The notes under the pieces: model-generated | Seen by the model: the letters and a program-made list of their open reading frames with translations, nothing else | Databases searched by the model: none | What the model was told of the DNA's origin: nothing | Source of the DNA: JAMXLJ01 sp036558745 | GTDB lineage: Bacteria > Actinomycetota > Acidimicrobiia > IMCC26256 > JAMXLJ01 | Reading direction: 5' to 3' | Assembly (NCBI GenBank): GCA_036558745.1 | Contig: DATBEZ010000035.1 | Coordinates: 7,683 to 71,682, forward strand | DNA: 64,000 nt | Part shown: positions 8,080-17,129 of the stretch, piece after piece | Numbering within the stretch: position 1 is the first letter of the stretch | How the letters are laid out: every line of letters starts with the position of its first letter | Program-made: the position numbers and the translations under genes

Positions 8080-8967
8080 ATGGCGAGAGTGCGCATCGGT
8101 CTGTTCGTGGTGAGCGTGAACCCGCTCGCGTCGCCCGAGTACCTCACCGCGCTCGGGACCGCGGCCGAGGAGCGGGGGTTCGCGGAGCTGTGGCTGGGGG
8201 AGCACGTCGTGCTCTTCGACGAGTACGACCCGCGCTACCCGTACTCGAGCGACGGCACCCTGAGCCTGCCCGCGGCCACGACCGGCATGCTGGAACCGTT
8301 CACGACGCTCGCGTTCCTCGCGAACTGCACGCGCGAGATCCGGCTCGGCACCGCGGTGTGCCTGGTGCCGCAGCGAAATCCCGTCTACACGGCCAAGGAG
8401 GTCGCGACGGTCGACTGGCTGTCGGGCGGCCGGGTCGACCTCGGCGTCGGCATCGGGTGGCAGCGAGAGGAGTTCGAAGCCCTCGACGCGCCGTTCCCCG
8501 AACGTGCCGCGCGCACGCGGGAGTACCTCGAGGTGATGCGCGCGCTCTGGGAGGACGACCTGTCGCAGCACTCGGGTCCCTGCTACGAGCTCGCGCCGTG
8601 CCGGATGTTCCCGAAGCCGGTGCAGTCGCGGCTGCCGGTGTACTTCGGCGGCGAGAGCGAGCCCGCGCTCCGGCGCGTCGCCGACGTCGGCGAGGGATGG
8701 CACGGCTTCAGCCTCACGCCGGAACGGGCCAAGGAGCGCGTCGCGCGCCTCCACGAGCTGCTCGACGAGCGCGATCGCGCGCACGAGGATGTCGACGTCG
8801 TCGTGTGCCCGTACCTGGAGCCGGTCGGGCCCGCGGACCTGGAGCCGTACCGCGCCGCCGGCGTCGACCAGCTCGTGTTGATCTGCGCCGCGGCGAACCC
8901 CGACCAGCTGCCGGGGGTGCTCGACCGCATGGTGACCGACTACGTGGAGCCGGCACGCGCGCTCTGA
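8080..8967 (+). CDS. LLM-class F420-dependent oxidoreductase (TIGR03619-like)
   Basis: The 295-aa product has the luciferase-like signature. It shows ELWLGEHVVLFDEYDPRYPY with the YPYSSDGT insert, GGRVDLGVGIGWQREEFEAL in the cofactor region, and LPVYFGGESEPALRRVADVGEGWHGF. ATG 8080 directly follows a GGGGG ribosome-binding run. It is followed after 19 nt by a small cupin gene with a strong GGAGGAGG site, and the pair forms a two-gene operon. It is closely related in layout to the LLM protein encoded at 4970-5848. Confidence 0.85.
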   Translation: MARVRIGLFVVSVNPLASPEYLTALGTAAEERGFAELWLGEHVVLFDEYDPRYPYSSDGTLSLPAATTGMLEPFTTLAFLANCTREIRLGTAVCLVPQRNPVYTAKEVATVDWLSGGRVDLGVGIGWQREEFEALDAPFPERAARTREYLEVMRALWEDDLSQHSGPCYELAPCRMFPKPVQSRLPVYFGGESEPALRRVADVGEGWHGFSLTPERAKERVARLHELLDERDRAHEDVDVVVCPYLEPVGPADLEPYRAAGVDQLVLICAAANPDQLPGVLDRMVTDYVEPARAL

Positions 8968-8986
8968 CGCGCGCGGAGGAGGGGAT

Positions 8987-9304
8987 ATGTCAGAGCGGGT
9001 GTTGGGGGACGTGGCCACGAAGGTGCTGTTCGAGAACGAGAAGGTGCGGGTGTGGGAGATGCGCCTCGCGCCGGGCGAGGACAGCGCGGTGCACCGTCAC
9101 GACCTCGACTACCTGCTGGTGCAGATCGACGGCGACAAGATCACCGGCATCCCCGAGCCCGACACGCAGGGCGCGTACACCGAGACCATCGAGGGTTCGG
9201 TCGCGCCCGGGCTCACCGTGTTCGTGCGCAAGGGCGGGATCGAGACCGCCCGCAACACCGGCGGGCGCCCGTACCACGAGATCCTCATCGAATTGAAGGA
9301 GTGA
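8987..9304 (+). CDS. Small cupin-fold protein
   Basis: The 105-aa product has a cupin core: KVRVWEMRLAPGEDSAVHRHDLDYLLVQIDG gives the first motif with two histidines, and the C-terminus ends in GGRPYHEILIELKE. Length and layout match the single-domain cupins often found beside oxygenase or LLM genes in actinomycetes. A GGAGGAGGGG sequence 3-12 nt before ATG 8987 makes the start secure. It lies downstream of the LLM gene and probably shares its transcript. Confidence 0.7.
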   Translation: MSERVLGDVATKVLFENEKVRVWEMRLAPGEDSAVHRHDLDYLLVQIDGDKITGIPEPDTQGAYTETIEGSVAPGLTVFVRKGGIETARNTGGRPYHEILIELKE

Positions 9305-9333
9305 AGGAGAAGGCGGACTGCGGTGCTGGTCAC

Positions 9334-9349
9334 GGGGCGTGAACGCCCC
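9334..9349 (+). terminator. Short GC hairpin after the cupin gene
   Basis: GGGGCG-TGAA-CGCCCC forms a 6-bp stem with a tetraloop, 30 nt after the cupin stop. It probably ends the LLM-cupin transcript. No clear T-tract follows. Confidence 0.4.
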
Positions 9350-9440
9350 TTGGCAGCCGTCGAGGAACCTGTCACGATCCCCCGCACGACGAGCCGGCCG
9401 CCGTCGTACATGGGCAGCTCGCTCCCGGTGGGGGTCGACG

Positions 9441-9794
9441 GTGGACGGACGGCGGTCGTGGGTCGAGGTTCGCAACGGTGACGGCGCGATCGACGCCGCG
9501 AGCGGGAGCGTCCGGGCCGACGTCGTGATCGACGTGCGCGGCGACCTCGACGTCGAGCACGCGTCGTCGGTCGTCGAGTGCGTGCGCCGGGCGCTGGCCG
9601 ACCCCGCCACGGCGACGATCACGATCGACATGGGCGAGGCCGCCTTCGTCGACGAGGCCGCGGTCGACGGGCTGGTGCGGGCCAAGCGCCTCTCGCTCGA
9701 GCGGGCCGTGCCCCTTCGGGTTCGGGCCGTCTCGACGCGCGGCCGCCGCCTCCTCGAGCTGCTCCAGCTCGACGGGGATCTGCTCGACGGCTGA
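9441..9794 (+). CDS. STAS-domain protein (anti-sigma antagonist/MlaB-like)
   Basis: The 117-aa product is one STAS domain. It has the beta strand DVVIDVRGDLDVEHASSVVE, then TITIDMGEAAFVDEAAVDGLVRAKR in the phosphoacceptor-loop region, then LRVRAVSTRGRRLLELLQLDG. The position normally holding Asp-Ser/Thr in SpoIIAA-like proteins reads FVDEAA, so phosphorylatable Ser/Thr is not evident. GTG 9441 has GGTGGGGG 5-6 nt upstream. It precedes cheA by about 300 nt, so a link to chemotaxis or to general stress sigma control is possible but unproven. Confidence 0.7.
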   Translation: MDGRRSWVEVRNGDGAIDAASGSVRADVVIDVRGDLDVEHASSVVECVRRALADPATATITIDMGEAAFVDEAAVDGLVRAKRLSLERAVPLRVRAVSTRGRRLLELLQLDGDLLDG

Positions 9795-9858
9795 GTGCGG
9801 ACGGAGTGGAGCTCCGCCGTGGCGTAGCCCTCCGAGCGGGAACGGAGGGAGCCATGGG
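9794..9858 (+). repeat. Family B intergenic repeat, single copy
   Basis: This 65-nt copy runs from AGTGCGGACGGAGTGGAGCT to GGAGGGAGCCATGGG. It is nearly identical, in inverse orientation, to each unit of the tandem pair at 47867-47998. It starts at the last base of the STAS stop codon. Internal inverted repeats (GGAGCTCC and the GGGC-type arms) make a stem-loop likely. The rest of the 9795-10091 gap shows no gene, only the cheA leader. Confidence 0.65.
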
Positions 9859-10091
9859 AGCTCATTCCCCGGGCGATCTGTCCCGATCGCGGTGTGCGGT
9901 GCGCCCGGCGTCCCGCCACGTGGCTGTGACGAAGGTCCCCGACGTCGCGCCGGCGGCCATCCGACCCTCAAGTCGGCGTCCCCGGTGACGACGAAGGTTG
10001 GTGCACGGACGGCCCCGCGGCCGTCTCCGACCGTTGTCACCGCCTCCGCACGCCGTCGTGTGCGGCGACCCCGACCCCAAGCGAGGGATCC

Positions 10092-12410
10092 ATGGACGAG
10101 GAGATGCGCGAGGTCATCGAGGAGTTCCTCGTCGAGAGCCACGAGAACCTGGACCAGCTGGACCAGGACTTCGTCGCCCTCGAGCGGGATCCCGACGACC
10201 GCGACGTCCTGGCCAGCGTGTTCCGCACGATCCACACGATCAAGGGCACGTCCGGGTTCCTCGGGTTCACGAAGCTCGAAGCGCTGACCCACGTCGGCGA
10301 GAGCCTCTTGAGCCGCCTCCGCGACGGCGACCTGCGCCTCACCGCGGAGAGCACCACGGCGCTGCTCGCGATGGTCGACGCGGTCCGGGCCATGCTCGCC
10401 AGCATCGAGGCCGAGGGCCACGACGGCGAGTTCCAGTACGACGCGATCATCGACCTGCTGACCGACCTGAACGCGGCCGAGGCGGTCGAGCGCGCGCTGG
10501 AGCCCGAGCCCGAGCCGGAGCCGGAGCCGGAGCCCGAGACCCCGATGCTGGGCGAGGTGCTCGTCGAGTCGGGTCAGGTCACGGAGGAAGAGGTCGCCGA
10601 GGCGGTCAGCGAGCAGGCCGAGGGCGACCCGCGCCACGTCGGCGAGATCCTGGTCGAGAAGGGCACGGTCGAGCCCGCGCAGGTGCTCGAGGCACTGCAC
10701 GCGCAGGCGGAGAAGGCCGGTCCCGGTGTCGCCGACTCGAGCATCCGCGTCGACGTCGGTCTGCTCGACAAGCTCATGAACCTCGTCGGTGAGCTCGTGC
10801 TGTCGCGCAACCAGGTGCTGCAGTACGCGACGAACCTCAACGACGCCGCGTTCGTCGCGAACTCGCAGCGGCTGAACCTCATCACGACCGAGCTGCAAGA
10901 GGGCGTCATGAAGACGCGCATGCAGCCGATCGGCAACGTCTGGAACAAGCTCCCGCGCGTCGTGCGCGACCTCGCGCAGGCGTGCGGCAAGCACGTCGCG
11001 CTCGAGATGGAGGGTCGCGACACCGAGCTCGACAAGACGGTGCTCGAGGCGATCAAGGACCCGCTGACGCACCTTGTGCGCAACTCGGTCGACCACGGCA
11101 TCGAGGCGCCCGAGGACCGCGCCGAGGCGGGCAAGCCCGAAGAGGGTCGCCTACTCCTCCGTGCGTACCACGAGAGCGGGCTCGTCAACATCGAGATCAT
11201 CGACGACGGCGCCGGCATCGACGTCGACAAGGTGCGCGCGAAGGCGATCGAGCGGGGGATCATCAACAACGACCAGGCCGCCCGCATGGGCGACCGCGAG
11301 GTGATGAACCTCATCTTCCAGCCCGGCTTCTCGACGGCCGCCAAGGTCACGAACGTCTCGGGCCGCGGTGTCGGCATGGACGTCGTGAAGACCAACATCG
11401 AGAAGATCGGTGGCACGGTCGACGTGCAGAGCCGCGTCGGCGAGGGCACGACCCTCAAGATCAAGATCCCGCTCACCTTGGCGATCATCCCCGCGCTCAT
11501 CGTCGGTCACGGCGAGGCGCGCTACGCCATCCCGCAGGTCAGCCTCCTCGAGCTGGTTCGCCTGGAGAGCGAGCAGGCCAAGAAGAGCATCGAGCGCATC
11601 CAGGGCGCGCCGGTGTACCGCCTGCGCGGCAAGCTGCTCCCGCTCGTGTACCTGCGCGAGGCGCTGGGCGAGCACGCCGAGGACGCGCAGAGCCACAACG
11701 ACGCGGTGAGCATCGTCGTGCTGCAGGCCGACGAGCAGCAGTTCGGTCTCGTCGTCGAGCGCGTCGACGACACCGCGGAGATCGTGGTCAAGCCGCTCGG
11801 CAAGCAGCTCAAGGGCATCCCCGTCTTCGCGGGTGCGACGATCATGGGCGACGGCCACGTCGCGCTGATCCTCGACGTGATGGGCGTCGCGCAGCGCTCG
11901 AAGATCCTCAGCGAGCTGCACGACAAGGGACTCGGTGCGGGCGAGGCCGACGCTGCGGCGCGACGCAAGGACGGCCAGACGATGTTGCTGGTCGACGCAG
12001 CGGGTGGACGCCGGATCGCGGTCCCGCTCGGTGCGGTCGCCCGCCTCGAGCAGTTCGAGACGTCCAAGCTCGAATGGGCCGGCAGCCAGCAGGTCGTGCA
12101 GTACACCGGCGAGCTGCTTCCGATCCTCTCGGTGGCGTCGCTGCTCGGCTTCGGTGCACCGGAGAGCTCCGACCCGATCGAGGTCGTCGTCGTGTGGCAG
12201 GGCGACCGTCAGGTCGGTCTGCACGTCGCCGAGATCCTCGACATCGTCGAAGACGTGGAGCTGGGTCGGGGCACCTCGACCAACCCGGGCATCGTCGGCT
12301 CGGTCGTCATCCAGGACAAGGTCACCGATGTGCTCGACATGCGCGCGGTCGTCGCCGCGGTCGACCCGTCGCTGCTGACCGACAGCCGTTTCGAAGAAGC
12401 GAGGGTCTGA
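10092..12410 (+). CDS. cheA: Chemotaxis histidine kinase CheA with a duplicated helical module and two CheW-like domains
   Basis: The 772-aa product begins with an Hpt domain (phospho-acceptor His48 in TIHTIKGTSG). A Glu-Pro repeat linker follows (about 137-149). Next come two 24-residue units (152-175 and 182-205), each reading LGE(V/I)LVE(x)G-type and ending in Q. The dimerisation helices (about 217-300) come next, then the ATPase with N-box HLVRNSVDHGIE, G1 DDGAGID and G2 GRGVGMD. A CheW-like domain and a second CheW-like domain (from DGQTMLLVDAAGG) close the protein. A standard P2 CheY-binding domain is not seen; the duplicated module occupies its place. GCGAGGGA precedes ATG 10092. It heads the che operon. 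Confidence 0.95.
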   Translation: MDEEMREVIEEFLVESHENLDQLDQDFVALERDPDDRDVLASVFRTIHTIKGTSGFLGFTKLEALTHVGESLLSRLRDGDLRLTAESTTALLAMVDAVRAMLASIEAEGHDGEFQYDAIIDLLTDLNAAEAVERALEPEPEPEPEPEPETPMLGEVLVESGQVTEEEVAEAVSEQAEGDPRHVGEILVEKGTVEPAQVLEALHAQAEKAGPGVADSSIRVDVGLLDKLMNLVGELVLSRNQVLQYATNLNDAAFVANSQRLNLITTELQEGVMKTRMQPIGNVWNKLPRVVRDLAQACGKHVALEMEGRDTELDKTVLEAIKDPLTHLVRNSVDHGIEAPEDRAEAGKPEEGRLLLRAYHESGLVNIEIIDDGAGIDVDKVRAKAIERGIINNDQAARMGDREVMNLIFQPGFSTAAKVTNVSGRGVGMDVVKTNIEKIGGTVDVQSRVGEGTTLKIKIPLTLAIIPALIVGHGEARYAIPQVSLLELVRLESEQAKKSIERIQGAPVYRLRGKLLPLVYLREALGEHAEDAQSHNDAVSIVVLQADEQQFGLVVERVDDTAEIVVKPLGKQLKGIPVFAGATIMGDGHVALILDVMGVAQRSKILSELHDKGLGAGEADAAARRKDGQTMLLVDAAGGRRIAVPLGAVARLEQFETSKLEWAGSQQVVQYTGELLPILSVASLLGFGAPESSDPIEVVVVWQGDRQVGLHVAEILDIVEDVELGRGTSTNPGIVGSVVIQDKVTDVLDMRAVVAAVDPSLLTDSRFEEARV

Positions 12411-12415
12411 GACCA

Positions 12416-12883
12416 ATGGCTAACGAGCGCCAGTTCTGCACGTTCACGCTCGGCGACGGGTTCTTCGGTGTCGAGGTCGAGAAGGTTCAGGAGGTCCTGC
12501 GCTACCAGGACATGACCTTCGTGCCCCTCGCGCCGGCCGAGGTGACCGGGCTCATCAACCTGCGGGGTCAGATCGTCACCGCGCTCGAGCTGCGCCGGCG
12601 CCTCGACCTGCCCGAGCGCGACGAGGGCGTGCGCCCGATGAACATCGTGATCCGGACCGACGACGGCGCGCTGAGCCTGCTCGTCGACCAGATCGGCGAC
12701 GTGTTGCTCGTGGATCCCGAGACGTTCGAGGAGCCGCCGGAGACGCTCGAGGCCAAGGTGCGCGAGCTCGTCACCGGTGTCTGCAAGCTCGAGGACCGGT
12801 TGCTGCTCCTGCTCGACGTCGACAAGGCGGTCGAGGTGGGAGCGCCGGCCGAGGAAGCGCGCGAGAGCGCGTACGCAGGCTGA
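12416..12883 (+). CDS. cheW: Chemotaxis coupling protein CheW
   Basis: The 155-aa product is a single CheW domain: QFCTFTLGDGFFGVEVEKVQEVLRY, the signature VTGLINLRGQIVTALELRRRL, and the end CKLEDRLLLLLDVDKAVE. It bridges chemoreceptors and CheA at the membrane array. ATG 12416 lies 5 nt after the cheA stop, so the two are coupled. Length is normal for the family. Confidence 0.95.
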   Translation: MANERQFCTFTLGDGFFGVEVEKVQEVLRYQDMTFVPLAPAEVTGLINLRGQIVTALELRRRLDLPERDEGVRPMNIVIRTDDGALSLLVDQIGDVLLVDPETFEEPPETLEAKVRELVTGVCKLEDRLLLLLDVDKAVEVGAPAEEARESAYAG

Positions 12884-12959
12884 GCGTGCGGCAAGTCAGG
12901 GGGCGGCCGTCCGGCCGTGGCGCGCATCTCGGGTGGTGGGAGAAAGCGACAGCACTGTC

Positions 12960-14552
12960 GTGAAGCTCGGATTCAAATTCAAGTCGGTCCGGACGAAGCT
13001 GATCGTCAGCTTCCTCGCGGTCGCGCTGATCATGGCGATCGTCGGCGTCTTCGGAATGCAGCAGCAGTCGTCGATCGGCACGAAGGGCAAGGGGATCTAC
13101 TCGAACAACGTTGTGGCCCTCCAGAAGCTCGCACCGCTTCGTGCCGCGTTCCTGAACGCGCGATACAACGGCCTCAGCGCGTTCGTCACGGGTTCCCGCA
13201 GCGAGACCGACGCCGCGCTCGCGAAGGCGCAGGCGGGCTGGAAGGACGTCGATGCAGGGATCAAGGCGTACGCCGCTGGCGTCAGTCCCGGCGAGCAGAA
13301 GAAGCTGATCGACAAGTTCACACGCGACTGGGCGCAGTACAAGGACCTCGCGATCAACGGCTACTTCCCGCAGGCTCGCGCCGGTGACGTCGCGGGCTTC
13401 CTGAAGCTGCGGAGCGCGAAGATCGCGCCGCTGTCGACCGAGATGATGAACACCCTCGATGCGCTCTTCAAGTCGGAGGCGACCGAGGCGCAGGGGAACG
13501 TCGCCTCGATGAACAGCACGGAGTCGACGGCCAACACGATGACGATCCTGTTCATCGCGTTCGGTGCGCTGCTCGCGGTCGGCCTCGGCTACGTGATCGC
13601 GCGTGGCATCTCGAAGCCGCTGGGCCAGAGCGTCGACAGCCTCGACGCGCTCGCGCACAAGGACCTCACCAAGGACCTCGACGTGCACAGTGCCGACGAG
13701 ACCGGGCGCATGGCCGAGTCGCTCAACGTCGCCGTCGGGAACCTGCGGACCGCGCTCACGGGCATCGCGGGCAACTCCGAGACGCTCGCGACCGCGTCCG
13801 AGGAGCTCATGGCGGTGTCGACCCAGATGGGTTCGAGCGCCGAGGAGACGTCCGCGCAGTCGGGCGTCGTCTCCGCGGCGGGCGAGCAGGTCAGCCGGTC
13901 GGTCGAGTCGGTCGCGACCGCGGTCGAGGAGATGACGGCCTCGATCCGGGAGATCGCCCAGAACGCGGCCGAGGCCGCGCAGGTCGCCGCGACCGCGGTG
14001 GAGAAGGCGGCGCTCACCAACCAGAACATCGGCAAGCTCGGTGAGGCGAGCGTCGACATCGGCAACGTCGTGAAGGTGATCACCTCCATCGCCGAGCAGA
14101 CGAACCTCCTCGCCCTCAACGCGACCATCGAAGCGGCACGTGCGGGTGAGGCCGGCAAGGGCTTCGCCGTCGTGGCCAACGAGGTCAAGGAGCTCGCCAA
14201 CGAGACGGCGAGGGCGACCGAGGAGATCTCGCGCAAGATCGAGGGGATCCAGGTCGACACCCAGACCGCGGTGGTGTCCATCGGGGACATCACGGAAGTG
14301 ATCAACAAGATCAACGACATCCAGAACACCATCGCCAGCTCCGTGGAGGAGCAGGCCGCCACGACGAACGAGATCGGTCGCAGCGTGGCGGAGGCGGCGA
14401 AGGGAAGCAGCGAGATCGCCGAGAACATCACCGGTGTCGCGCAGGCCGCGCACGAGACCGCTGATGGCGTCGGCTCGACCCAGCAAGCCGCGAGCGAGCT
14501 GTCGCGGATGGCACAGGAGCTCAAGAGCCTCGTCGGGGAGTTCACCTACTGA
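12960..14552 (+). CDS. Methyl-accepting chemotaxis protein
   Basis: The 530-aa product has TM1 (about 11-33), an extracellular four-helix-type sensor (35-190), TM2 (193-215), a HAMP linker starting ARGISKPLGQSVDSL, and a cytoplasmic coiled coil. Its hairpin tip is EQTNLLALNATIEAARAGEA, followed by GKGFAVVANEVKELA. It is the only chemoreceptor in the window. The sensor domain gives no ligand clue. GTG 12960 (VKLGFKFKS) is chosen because it precedes the basic run before TM1; GGGAGAAAG lies 12 nt upstream. No C-terminal CheR-tether pentapeptide is visible (it ends VGEFTY). Confidence 0.9.
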   Translation: MKLGFKFKSVRTKLIVSFLAVALIMAIVGVFGMQQQSSIGTKGKGIYSNNVVALQKLAPLRAAFLNARYNGLSAFVTGSRSETDAALAKAQAGWKDVDAGIKAYAAGVSPGEQKKLIDKFTRDWAQYKDLAINGYFPQARAGDVAGFLKLRSAKIAPLSTEMMNTLDALFKSEATEAQGNVASMNSTESTANTMTILFIAFGALLAVGLGYVIARGISKPLGQSVDSLDALAHKDLTKDLDVHSADETGRMAESLNVAVGNLRTALTGIAGNSETLATASEELMAVSTQMGSSAEETSAQSGVVSAAGEQVSRSVESVATAVEEMTASIREIAQNAAEAAQVAATAVEKAALTNQNIGKLGEASVDIGNVVKVITSIAEQTNLLALNATIEAARAGEAGKGFAVVANEVKELANETARATEEISRKIEGIQVDTQTAVVSIGDITEVINKINDIQNTIASSVEEQAATTNEIGRSVAEAAKGSSEIAENITGVAQAAHETADGVGSTQQAASELSRMAQELKSLVGEFTY

Positions 14553-14558
14553 CGAGGT

Positions 14559-14587
14559 GTGGCGGGCCCGATGGTCGGGCCCGCCAC
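14559..14587 (+). terminator. Strong hairpin after the chemoreceptor gene
   Basis: GTGGCGGGCCCGA (14559-14571), loop TGG, and TCGGGCCCGCCAC form a perfect 13-bp stem 7 nt after the chemoreceptor stop. There is no T-tract. It may terminate or attenuate transcription into cheY-cheB-cheR. Confidence 0.6.
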
Positions 14588-14635
14588 GTCGAATGCACGG
14601 GACGCGCGGCGGCGTCCCGGAGGAGGGAACGTCGC

Positions 14636-15010
14636 ATGCGAGTGCTGATCGTGGACGACTCGAGGGCCATGCGCACGATCTTGAAGAAGATCGTCGCGGA
14701 GCTCGGGTTCGACGAGATCCTCGAGGCCGAGAACGGAGTCCAGGGTCTGGTCCAGCTGCGAAAGGCGGGGCCGCCCGACCTCGTGCTCGTCGACTGGAAC
14801 ATGCCCGAGATGACCGGCATCGAGTTCGTCGAGCGCGTCCGCAAGGACGACACGTACGCGGGTTCGTTGATGATGATGGTCACAACGGAGACCGAAACGG
14901 CGCGAGTCGTTGAAGCGCTCGACGCAGGTGCCGACGAATACCTGATGAAGCCGTTCACGCCCGAAGTGCTGCGCGAGAAGATCGAGCTTCTCCGCGCCCA
15001 GCAGGCCTAG
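14636..15010 (+). CDS. cheY: Chemotaxis response regulator CheY
   Basis: The 124-aa product is a stand-alone receiver domain. The acidic pair is D7/D8, the phospho-acceptor is Asp53 in LVLVDWNMPEMTG, switch Thr83/84 lies in MMVTTETE, and Lys105 is in YLMKPF. GGAGGAGGGA upstream makes ATG 14636 secure. It shares the DWNMPEMTGI motif with the second receiver at 17636. cheB begins 9 nt after its stop. Confidence 0.9.
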   Translation: MRVLIVDDSRAMRTILKKIVAELGFDEILEAENGVQGLVQLRKAGPPDLVLVDWNMPEMTGIEFVERVRKDDTYAGSLMMMVTTETETARVVEALDAGADEYLMKPFTPEVLREKIELLRAQQA

Positions 15011-15019
15011 GGCACGACG

Positions 15020-16147
15020 ATGCAGAAGGTCCGGGTGCTCGTCGTCGACGACTCCGTGGTCATCCGTCGGATGCTCACCGAGATCCTGTCGAGCGATCCC
15101 GCGATCGAGGTTGCCGGGACCGCGAGCAACGGCAAGCTCGCGATCCAGAAGCTCACGCAGGTGCAGCCCGACGTCGTGGTCATGGACGTCGAGATGCCGG
15201 AGATGACGGGCCTCGAAGCGCTCCCGGTCATCCGCAAGAGCCATCCGAAGCTCCCCGTCATCATGTTCTCGACGCTGACGACGCGCGGGGGCGCGGCGAC
15301 CCTCGACGCGCTCGCACTCGGCGCGACCGACTACGTCGCCAAGCCGGCGAACATGGGCAGCGTCCAGGCCTCGATCGAAGCGATCCGGGCCGAGCTCGTC
15401 CCCAAGGTGAAGGCGTTCGGGGGGATCCCGGACCTGCTGAACGCGCCCGCGCCGTCGCGCACGCGTCCGACGCCGGCCGCGCCGGCTGCGACGCCGCGGC
15501 CGAGGCTCGCGGGTGCACCCGCGCGCGTCGACGTCGTCGCGATCGGCGTCTCGACCGGCGGTCCGAAGGCCCTGGGCGAGGTGCTGCCCGGTCTCCCCGC
15601 GGCGTTGCCGGTTCCCGTCGTCATCGTGCAGCACATGCCGCCGCTGTTCACGAAGCTGCTCGCCGACCGTCTCGACGCCAGCTGTGCCGTGCGCGTGCAC
15701 GAGGGCGTCGCGGGCATGGTGCTCGAGCCCGGTCACGTCTACCTCGCGCCCGGCGACTTCCACATGGTCGTCGAGGAGTCGGGCGGCGTCGTGAAGCTGA
15801 ACCTGAACCAGAACCCGCCCGAGAATTCGTGCCGGCCCGCGGTCGACGTGCTCTTCCGGTCGGTGGTGAAGACGTACAAGGAGCACGCGCTCGCCACGGT
15901 GCTGACCGGGATGGGCCAGGACGGCCTGCGCGGCGCGGAGCTGGTCCGCGACGCCGGCGGCCAGGTGCTCGCGCAGGACGAGGCGACGAGCGTCGTCTGG
16001 GGCATGCCCGGCTTCGTGGCCCGCTCCGGTCTCGCCGACAAGGTCGTCCCGCTCCCCGACGTCGCGCAGGAGCTCGTCGATCGCGTCGCTCGCAACCGTG
16101 CCGCTGCACCCCGCACTCCCAACCTCTTCTCGAAGGCGGCTCCGTAG
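15020..16147 (+). CDS. cheB: Protein-glutamate methylesterase CheB
   Basis: The 375-aa product has a receiver domain (1-125, phospho-acceptor Asp56 in VVMDVEMPEMTG), a Pro/Ala-rich linker (about 140-168), and a methylesterase domain with catalytic Ser178 (IGVSTGGP), His205 (VQHMP) and Asp301 (TGMGQDG). It demethylates and deamidates chemoreceptors, and phosphorylation by CheA activates it. It starts 9 nt after cheY and is followed 2 nt later by cheR, giving a compact adaptation module. Confidence 0.95.
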   Translation: MQKVRVLVVDDSVVIRRMLTEILSSDPAIEVAGTASNGKLAIQKLTQVQPDVVVMDVEMPEMTGLEALPVIRKSHPKLPVIMFSTLTTRGGAATLDALALGATDYVAKPANMGSVQASIEAIRAELVPKVKAFGGIPDLLNAPAPSRTRPTPAAPAATPRPRLAGAPARVDVVAIGVSTGGPKALGEVLPGLPAALPVPVVIVQHMPPLFTKLLADRLDASCAVRVHEGVAGMVLEPGHVYLAPGDFHMVVEESGGVVKLNLNQNPPENSCRPAVDVLFRSVVKTYKEHALATVLTGMGQDGLRGAELVRDAGGQVLAQDEATSVVWGMPGFVARSGLADKVVPLPDVAQELVDRVARNRAAAPRTPNLFSKAAP

Positions 16148-16149
16148 CC

Positions 16150-16971
16150 ATGCCGATCACCACCGCCGAATTCGACTACGTGCGCGACCTGGTCCGCACC
16201 CGCTCCGCGATCGTGCTGGAGCCGGGAAAGGAGTACCTGGTCGAGTCGCGGCTGGCGCCGCTCGCCCGCGCCGAAGGCTTCGACTCCATCGCGCGCCTCG
16301 TCGACGAGCTCCGGCGACCGGGTGCGGCCCGCCTGACGACGCAGGTCGTCGAGGCGATGACGACCAACGAGACCTCGTTCTTCCGCGACGTGCACCCGTT
16401 CGACGCGCTGCGTCAGCACGTCCTGCCCGACCTCCTCCAGCGACGCTCGGCCGAGCGCACGCTCCAGATCTGGAGCGCGGCGTGCTCGAGCGGTCAGGAG
16501 GCGTACTCGATCATCATCACGATGCTCGAGCACTTCCCCGAGCTGAAGAGCTGGAACGTCCGCATCCTCGGAACCGACCTCTCCACCGAGATCCTCGATC
16601 GCGCGAAGGAGGGTCGCTTCGCACAGATCGAGGCGAACCGCGGCCTGCCGTCGAAGATGCTCGTGAAGTACTTCGAGCACCAGGGCACCGGCTGGCAGGT
16701 GAAGCCGGAGCTGCGGCGCATGGTCGAGTGGAAGCCGATGAACCTCGTGCAGCCGTGGGTCGGGCTCGCGCGCATGGACGTCGTCTTCCTGCGCAACGTC
16801 CTTATCTACTTCGACGTGCCGACCAAGCGCGACATCCTCGAGCGCATGCGCGGCGTGATGCGCCCCGACGGCTACCTCTTCCTCGGTGCCGCGGAGACCA
16901 CGATGAACATCCACGAGCGCTACGAGCGCATCCCGTTCGAGCGCGCCGCCTGCTACCGGCCCCTCCCCTGA
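16150..16971 (+). CDS. cheR: Chemotaxis protein methyltransferase CheR
   Basis: The 273-aa product has the helical N-terminal domain and the SAM-binding domain. Signatures are TTNETSFFRDVHPF, IWSAACSSGQEAYS (motif I), LGTDLSTEILDRAKEG, and VVFLRNVLIYFDVPTKRDIL. It uses S-adenosylmethionine to methylate receptor glutamates and opposes CheB. ATG 16150 lies 2 nt after the cheB stop. No C-terminal TPR extension is present. Confidence 0.95.
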   Translation: MPITTAEFDYVRDLVRTRSAIVLEPGKEYLVESRLAPLARAEGFDSIARLVDELRRPGAARLTTQVVEAMTTNETSFFRDVHPFDALRQHVLPDLLQRRSAERTLQIWSAACSSGQEAYSIIITMLEHFPELKSWNVRILGTDLSTEILDRAKEGRFAQIEANRGLPSKMLVKYFEHQGTGWQVKPELRRMVEWKPMNLVQPWVGLARMDVVFLRNVLIYFDVPTKRDILERMRGVMRPDGYLFLGAAETTMNIHERYERIPFERAACYRPLP

Positions 16972-17129
16972 CCAGCTCCATGGCCTCCGTCCCCAGTCCT
17001 TCGACATGTCAGAGACGAGTCCTCAAGGCGAGGGCGAAGACGCCGATGACCCACGTGGTCGTTCGGCGGCGCAACGCACAGTCACGGTCCGCGACTGCCG
17101 TCGCGTCGCCGCGAACCAAGGAGTGATCG

